From NCBI RefSeq assembly GCF_000243215.1, contig NZ_JH594596.1, forward strand, positions 1,118,465-1,182,464: a DNA stretch of 64,000 nucleotides. Direction: 5' to 3'. Each line of letters starts with the position of its first letter. Position 1 is the stretch's first letter. This document shows positions 58,615 to 64,000 of the stretch, one piece after another. The notes below the pieces were generated by a model. The model had not been told where the DNA came from. It was given only the letters and a program-made list of their open reading frames with translations, and ran no database searches. The stretch comes from Odoribacter laneus YIT 12061 (GTDB taxonomy: Bacteria; Bacteroidota; Bacteroidia; Bacteroidales; Marinifilaceae). Position numbers and translations under genes: made by a program.

Positions 58615-59448
58615 TTAGTCTTTTTCCGTATCGAAGCTTTTATTGTACTGATGCATGGCTCTATAACTCATCCCCATGCTGGAAAAACCACCATCATGAT
58701 ATAAATTCTGCATGGTAATTTTTCGTGTCAGATCGGAAAATAAACAAATACAGTAACCTGCACATTCCTCCGCCGTAGCATTTCCCAGCGGAGACATACG
58801 ATCGGCAAAATCCACCAGAGAATCGAAACCTTTAATTCCGCTTCCGGCTGTAGTCATCGTCGGAGACTGGGAAATGGTATTGATCCTGATCTTTTTCTCT
58901 CTTCCATAAATGTAACCAAAACTGCGGGCAATAGATTCCAACATCGCTTTTGCATCAGCCATATCATTATATTCATACATCGTACGCTGAGCTGCCACAT
59001 AAGACAAAGCAACGACAGAACCCCACTCATTTATAGCATCCAGTTTTTTAGCACATTGTAATACTTTATGAAACGAAATAGCAGAAATATCAAGGGTCTT
59101 CTGCAAAAAATCATAATCCAAATCGTCATAGGACCGCTTTTTTCTGACATTCAAGGACATTGCCACTGAATGCAGGATAAAATCGATCTTTCCGCCAAAA
59201 TGCCGCATCGATTCTTTTAAAAGATGATTCAGATCCTCGACATTCGTTGCATCCGCAGGAATAAGGGGAATATGATTTTTCTCAGCAAAAGCTTCCACTT
59301 TCCCCATCCGTATGGAGAGAGGTGTATTCGTCAATACAATCTGAGCTCCTTCCTCCAAACATTTCTCTGCAACTTTCCAGGCAATCGACATCTCATTCAA
59401 TGCCCCAAATATAATTCCTTTTTTCCCTTTCAATAAATTGTATGCCAT
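58615..59448 (-). CDS. fabI: Enoyl-ACP reductase (NADH), FabI
   Basis: FabI performs the last reduction of each fatty-acid elongation cycle. The 277-residue SDR-type protein begins KGKKGIIFGALNEMSIAWKV (nucleotide site) and has the active-site YNDMADAKA motif (Tyr-x6-Lys), then IRINTISQSPTMTTAGSGI. Compared with classical FabI the C-terminal lid is somewhat longer. Many Bacteroidetes keep FabI, the triclosan target. It lies 9 bp after recN in the same direction. Confidence 0.94.
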   Translation of the reverse strand: MAYNLLKGKKGIIFGALNEMSIAWKVAEKCLEEGAQIVLTNTPLSIRMGKVEAFAEKNHIPLIPADATNVEDLNHLLKESMRHFGGKIDFILHSVAMSLNVRKKRSYDDLDYDFLQKTLDISAISFHKVLQCAKKLDAINEWGSVVALSYVAAQRTMYEYNDMADAKAMLESIARSFGYIYGREKKIRINTISQSPTMTTAGSGIKGFDSLVDFADRMSPLGNATAEECAGYCICLFSDLTRKITMQNLYHDGGFSSMGMSYRAMHQYNKSFDTEKD

Positions 59449-59457
59449 ACTCTTTGT

Positions 59458-61125
59458 TTACTTATTTTCAAATTTTAGTAGATTTCTCGCTGTTTCCAGT
59501 GCTGCCGGGGTAATTTCACTTCCACTGATCATTCCGGCAATTTCGTTCACTCGCTCTGAAGGAGATAATTTTCGAATTCTGGAAATCGTATTTACTGGAT
59601 TATCTTCTTTATATACTTTAAAATGGTCTTTTCCAGCAGCAGCAATTTGAGGTAAATGAGAAATACAGATCACTTGCATACGCTGAGCCATCTCCTGCAT
59701 CATTTGAGCCATTCTATGGGCAATTTCTCCCGATAAACCCGTATCTATTTCATCAAAAACAATTACAGGAAGTTGCCGGGTTTTTGATAATACATATTTC
59801 AAAGAAAGCATCACCCGGGAAATTTCTCCTCCCGAAGCCACTTTCGCAATTTCTCCAGGCTGTTGATTTTTATTGGCGGCAAAAAGAAAGCTTACCTCGT
59901 CCTTCCCATTTCCCAGAAATTCCTCCGCTTCCCGTATAGCCACCTCAAATCTGGCATGCTTAATTCCCAAATCCTGTAATAAACATTCCATTTCTTTACA
60001 AAGCGGAAGCTGAGCAGCTACTCTTGCAGCATGTAAATGTGCTGCCGCTTTTTGCAGGTGGCTTTCAATCCCTTCTATTTTCTTTTCCAGTTGTTCAATT
60101 TTGTCTGTATATTCCTGTATTCCAGATAATTGTGCAGATATCTGCCCTTTTATTTGAATCAACTCCTCTACTGTTTCCACCTTATACTTAAATAAAAGAT
60201 CATATATCACATTCAAACGGGCATTTATCAGTTCTATACGTTCCGGATTGAATGCTGTATTTTCGGCTCTTTTTTCCGCTTCCTCCGCCAAATCCCCTAA
60301 TTCCAAAATAACAGAATTCAAACGATCTTCATATTCGGTAGCTTCTTTTACAACCGAACGTAAGGAAGCAAAAATATGTTTGCAATTTTTCAAAACCGAG
60401 AGAACAGCATTATTTTCGGTATCTCTCAATTGATACGTCAATTGACTGAATCCGGTTTTAATCGTTTCAGCATTTGTCAGCAAAGCCAATTCTTCCTCCA
60501 ATTCTTCTTTCTCTCCTTTTTTCAATTTGGCACTTTCGAGCTGGCTTAAACGATATTTCAAATATTCTTCTTCCTGTGCTGCTTCAACAGCCTTTCCCTT
60601 CAATTCCTTCAACTCACGTAATCCGGCACGACGATCTTCATAATATTTCCGATAGACCGCAACTTCCTCCGTATTCCCACAAAACGCATCCAATATATCG
60701 ATCTGATATTCCGGTTGACCCAATAACAAAGATTGATGCTGAGAATGAATGTCGACAAGGTAATCTCCGAATTCTTTCAGTATTTTATTACTCACAGGCG
60801 TATCGTTGATAAATCCCCGGGATCTTCCCTCTGCAGTAATTTCTCTCCGAACCACCACACTTTCTGAGTAATCCAGTTCATTCTCCTGAAACCAATCGGC
60901 TAAAGAATATCCCTTTATGTTGTATAGGATTTCGACAATACATTTCTTCGCTTTATTCATCAATACCGAAATATCCGCACGTTGACCTAATGTCAATCCA
61001 ATCGCCCCCAATAAAATGGATTTTCCCGCGCCAGTCTCCCCTGTAATCACAGATAGACCCGATTGCATTTCTATTTCGGTCTGCTCAATTAATGCATAAT
61101 TATATATACCGATGCTTTCTATCAT
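59458..61125 (-). CDS. recN: DNA repair protein RecN
   Basis: RecN is an SMC-like ATPase that acts early in double-strand-break repair. The 555-residue protein has the N-terminal IESIGIYNYALIEQTEIEM, Walker A TGETGAGKSILLGAI near 30, long coiled coils (about 150-380), the ABC signature KVASGGEISRVMLSLK and Walker B VIVFDEIDTGLSG. In-frame ATGs exist upstream to 61263, but the ATG at 61125 gives the family start, and a -7 element at 61239-61246 lies between, which rules out the longest version. Confidence 0.95.
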   Translation of the reverse strand: MIESIGIYNYALIEQTEIEMQSGLSVITGETGAGKSILLGAIGLTLGQRADISVLMNKAKKCIVEILYNIKGYSLADWFQENELDYSESVVVRREITAEGRSRGFINDTPVSNKILKEFGDYLVDIHSQHQSLLLGQPEYQIDILDAFCGNTEEVAVYRKYYEDRRAGLRELKELKGKAVEAAQEEEYLKYRLSQLESAKLKKGEKEELEEELALLTNAETIKTGFSQLTYQLRDTENNAVLSVLKNCKHIFASLRSVVKEATEYEDRLNSVILELGDLAEEAEKRAENTAFNPERIELINARLNVIYDLLFKYKVETVEELIQIKGQISAQLSGIQEYTDKIEQLEKKIEGIESHLQKAAAHLHAARVAAQLPLCKEMECLLQDLGIKHARFEVAIREAEEFLGNGKDEVSFLFAANKNQQPGEIAKVASGGEISRVMLSLKYVLSKTRQLPVIVFDEIDTGLSGEIAHRMAQMMQEMAQRMQVICISHLPQIAAAGKDHFKVYKEDNPVNTISRIRKLSPSERVNEIAGMISGSEITPAALETARNLLKFENK

Positions 61126-61238
61126 AATGTTTTCGTCAAATTCGTATGCCTGTTTCATCTTCCTTCCCCGATTCTCCCCTTTTCCAATTCCTCTTGATTC
61201 AGGAATGTATACACTCCCGATCTTTCCCATATTCTTTG

Positions 61239-61246
61239 CAAAGATA
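61239..61246 (-). promoter_or_regulatory. Candidate -7 element for recN
   Basis: TATCTTTG on the minus strand (plus-strand CAAAGATA) matches TAnnTTTG. It lies about 114 nt from the recN start and is back to back with the nusB promoter. Confidence 0.45.
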
Positions 61247-61286
61247 TAATTTTCAATTTTCAATTCCTGCTTTTCAATTAATTTAC

Positions 61287-61294
61287 TACTTTTG
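61287..61294 (+). promoter_or_regulatory. Candidate -7 element for nusB
   Basis: TACTTTTG matches TAnnTTTG, 34 nt before the nusB start codon. With the recN element it forms a compact divergent promoter region. Confidence 0.5.
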
Positions 61295-61328
61295 CGGCGT
61301 CAAAATAAATAAATAGTTCTTCATAAAA

Positions 61329-62276
61329 ATGACAAGCAGAAGATTAATCCGGATTAAAGTATTACAACTTCTTTACGCTTATTCAAAAAAAGAAGGGGTA
61401 TCACAAGCAGAAACCGAACGGGACTTATTGAAAAGTATAGAAAAAAGTACGGACCTTTATTATCAGATTCTTCTGCTATTGACGGAACTCCGGCATAAAG
61501 CTTTTTTAAAAATAGATGCAGCTAAAAATAAACATTTTACTACAGAAGCCGATCTGCATCCCAATACCCGCTTTATCGACAATCCGGTTTTTTCGATGTT
61601 GTCCGGAAATAGAAAATTCAAATCCTATCTACTCAATCATCCTATTAGTTGGAATGATAATCTGGAATTAATCCAATTTCTTTATCAAAGGATCATGGAA
61701 CATCCGATTTATAAAGAATATATGGACCGGAAAGAAGTGAACTTTGAAGATCACAAACGTTTTATACTGGATATTTTTACGGAAATTATCACCCAAAATG
61801 ATATTTTTTTTCAAACGCTGGAAGATATCAATATTTATTGGAATGATGACTTTGAACTGGTGTTGGGGGTGGTGTATAAAACCCTGAAAAATCTCAAAGA
61901 AGGGAATACGGAAGAGGATAATATCTTTTACGCTATTTACAATGAAGCAGAAGACCTGGATTTTGCTAAAACATTGCTGCGTAAAACGATTCTGGAACAA
62001 GACGAGAACATTAAAATCATCGATAAATATATTCTGAACTGGGAAATTGAACGTATATCCGATATGGATAAATTAATCATGTCCCTGGCTTTGTCCGAAT
62101 TAAAACATTTCCCCGCTATTCCAATTAAGGTTACGCTGGACGAGTATATCGAAATTACAAAAGCTTATAGTTCTCCTAAAAGCGGTTCCTTTGTCAATGG
62201 CGTATTGGATAAAGCTGTTGACCAATTAAAAGAAAACCAACAAATCCGGAAAACAGGAAGAGGTTTAATGGAATAA
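61329..62276 (+). CDS. nusB: Transcription antitermination factor NusB, long form
   Basis: NusB binds boxA RNA with NusE in rRNA antitermination. The 315-residue protein starts SRRLIRIKVLQLLYAYSKKE and ends with a NusB core (about 200-300): LNWEIERISDMDKLIMSLAL, LKHFPAIPIKVTLDEYIEIT and SFVNGVLDKAVDQL. Typical NusB has about 140 residues; here roughly 150 extra residues lie between the first helix and the core. This size is usual for Bacteroidetes. It ends with a terminator hairpin. Confidence 0.93.
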   Translation: MTSRRLIRIKVLQLLYAYSKKEGVSQAETERDLLKSIEKSTDLYYQILLLLTELRHKAFLKIDAAKNKHFTTEADLHPNTRFIDNPVFSMLSGNRKFKSYLLNHPISWNDNLELIQFLYQRIMEHPIYKEYMDRKEVNFEDHKRFILDIFTEIITQNDIFFQTLEDINIYWNDDFELVLGVVYKTLKNLKEGNTEEDNIFYAIYNEAEDLDFAKTLLRKTILEQDENIKIIDKYILNWEIERISDMDKLIMSLALSELKHFPAIPIKVTLDEYIEITKAYSSPKSGSFVNGVLDKAVDQLKENQQIRKTGRGLME

Positions 62277-62277
62277 C

Positions 62278-62301
62278 AAAGGGGGATTTACATCCCCCTT
62301 T
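62278..62301. terminator. Terminator after nusB
   Basis: AAAGGGGGAT (62278-62287) and ATCCCCCTTT (62292-62301) form a perfect 10-bp stem with a 4-nt loop, right after the nusB stop. No T-run follows on the plus strand beyond the stem. Confidence 0.65.
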
Positions 62302-62456
62302 GACTAAACTAAACTAAAACTAATTCAAAATTCCATTGTAATCTCTACAAGGGTTATTTTTAAATGTGCATTGCACATACTCGACCACATGCAACAATCT
62401 TTACTGTTATCGAGGTAAAGATATTAAAAAAAAATTTATTTCAAAATAAATTTGAT

Positions 62457-63020
62457 TCAATATTTTGAATCTATACACAAATCTTTTTCCTCCTTCAGAT
62501 AAGGAAAAACCTCCGGAACAGTCCTGGCAATTTTATACAATTTTTCATAAACCGGAGCAATAAACCCTCCCCGTGTAGATTCCTGGATAAAAGAAAAGAA
62601 GGAATCATAAAACCCCTCGATATTCAAAAATATCACTGGTTTATTATGTATTCCCAATTGCTTCAACGTGATGACTTCCGTAATTTCCTCCAAAGTTCCC
62701 CATCCTCCAGGCATAGCCAGAAAAGCATCTGCAGTCTCCCGCATTTTCTGTTTTCTTTCTTTCATATCCGATGTAATGACCAACTCGGTTAATCCTGTAG
62801 CAGCTATTCCTTTTTCCTGTATGCAAGCAGGAATAATCCCCTTTACCTTCCCTCCCGCTCTTAAAGCAGCCTGCGCCACTTCTCTCATCAATCCACAGTT
62901 TGTCCCTCCATATACCACTTCACACGAATGCCGGGCAATTTCTTCTCCCAACAAACGGGCCTGTTCATAAAATACAGGAGCCAATAGATCGGAAGAAGCA
63001 CAAAAAACGCAAATATTCAT
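62457..63020 (-). CDS. LOG-family nucleotide phosphoribohydrolase
   Basis: The 187-residue protein is a LOG/TIGR00730-type protein: N-terminal VFCASSD, GGTNCGLM near 40, and the active-site PGGWGTLEEITE near 105 (PGGxGTxxE). Members cut the N-glycosidic bond of cytokinin or purine monophosphates; the old name lysine decarboxylase is misleading. Its partner genes are not in this window, and its substrate in this bacterium is unknown. Confidence 0.9.
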   Translation of the reverse strand: MNICVFCASSDLLAPVFYEQARLLGEEIARHSCEVVYGGTNCGLMREVAQAALRAGGKVKGIIPACIQEKGIAATGLTELVITSDMKERKQKMRETADAFLAMPGGWGTLEEITEVITLKQLGIHNKPVIFLNIEGFYDSFFSFIQESTRGGFIAPVYEKLYKIARTVPEVFPYLKEEKDLCIDSKY

Positions 63021-63036
63021 TCGGAGATAAATTATA

Positions 63037-63070
63037 ATTTTGAGTCTGCCTGATCTGGCAAACTCAAAAT
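63037..63070 (-). terminator. Hairpin after gyrB
   Basis: ATTTTGAGT-C-TGCC pairs with GGCA-A-ACTCAAAAT (13 pairs, one mismatch, 6-nt loop), 10 nt after the gyrB stop on the minus strand. Confidence 0.6.
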
Positions 63071-63080
63071 ATAGTAAAAT

Positions 63081-64000
<920 letters not shown>

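Noticed and set aside
61126-61263. Longer RecN starting at 61263
   Set aside because: The extra N terminus is not part of the RecN family, and a good -7 promoter element at 61239-61246 lies within it.
62365-62377. TGTGCA-T-TGCACA palindrome after nusB
   Set aside because: It is a single short palindrome with no second copy or promoter nearby; chance is a sufficient explanation.

Overview
The window looks like chromosomal DNA of a Bacteroidales bacterium, perhaps a relative of Odoribacter or Butyricimonas; the genus is a guess. The evidence is as follows. Promoters fit the Bacteroidetes TTTG-N19/20-TAnnTTTG pattern. Shine-Dalgarno sites are mostly weak. NusB is about 315 residues, twice the usual length. 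Several protein families typical of the phylum are present: the DUF2851 family, an OstA-like protein, BioG, a CCGxH membrane protein and a carboxypeptidase-regulatory-like secreted protein. No rRNA, tRNA, CRISPR array or complete insertion sequence was seen.

Layout. 0-2 kb: a tyrosine recombinase ends at the left edge, followed by about 760 bp of AT-rich DNA. 2-6.5 kb: uvrA, pyrK and pyrD. 6.5-9.4 kb: an XRE regulator and an Xaa-Pro aminopeptidase, divergent from a 690-bp spacer holding a family of TTACA-N2-TGTAA palindromes. 9.4-11.7 kb: an ECF sigma factor overlapping a membrane-anchored, barrel-like protein, then a small convergent membrane protein. 11.9-19.3 kb: purH and the cell-shape operon mreB, mreC, mreD, mrdA, rodA. 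19.4-25.4 kb: hutI, a fused ftcD and a Ca2+-ATPase. 25.5-30.9 kb (minus strand): a biotin operon in the order small ORF, bioB, bioA, bioF, bioG, bioC, with no bioD. 31.1-34.1 kb: a 991-residue protein joining receiver-like domains to a PEP-synthase-type ATP-binding domain. 34.1-34.7 kb: a structured repeat island. 34.7-36.8 kb: queC, queD, queE. 36.8-44.6 kb: recQ (minus), guaB, two PPIase-type chaperones and an OstA-like protein. 44.7-56.3 kb: envelope proteins, fhs, a phosphoesterase, a SpoIIE-type phosphatase and an LTA-synthase-like enzyme. 56.3-64 kb: dnaB, dnaQ-like, fabI and recN (minus), nusB (plus), a LOG-family gene and the 3' part of gyrB (minus).

Themes. Envelope building runs through the mre/rod operon, surA and its partner, the OstA-like protein, fabI and the LTA-synthase-like protein. 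One-carbon and purine metabolism link purH, ftcD, fhs and guaB. Biotin and queuosine-precursor pathways are clustered, each with an oddity: the missing bioD and the unknown lead ORF in bio, and an expanded radical-SAM cysteine motif in QueE.

The most unusual item is the intergenic island at 34,152-34,676. It holds two inverted, diverged copies of a roughly 190-nt structured unit. Stem sequences differ between the copies but pairing is kept through compensatory changes, while two internal segments (14 and 18 nt) are identical. The island is bounded by 13-bp inverted repeats that begin and end in TA. It could be an undescribed structured RNA or a hairpin-based, non-autonomous mobile element. 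The second most interesting item is the operator array in front of the XRE gene, which covers both elements of a good promoter.
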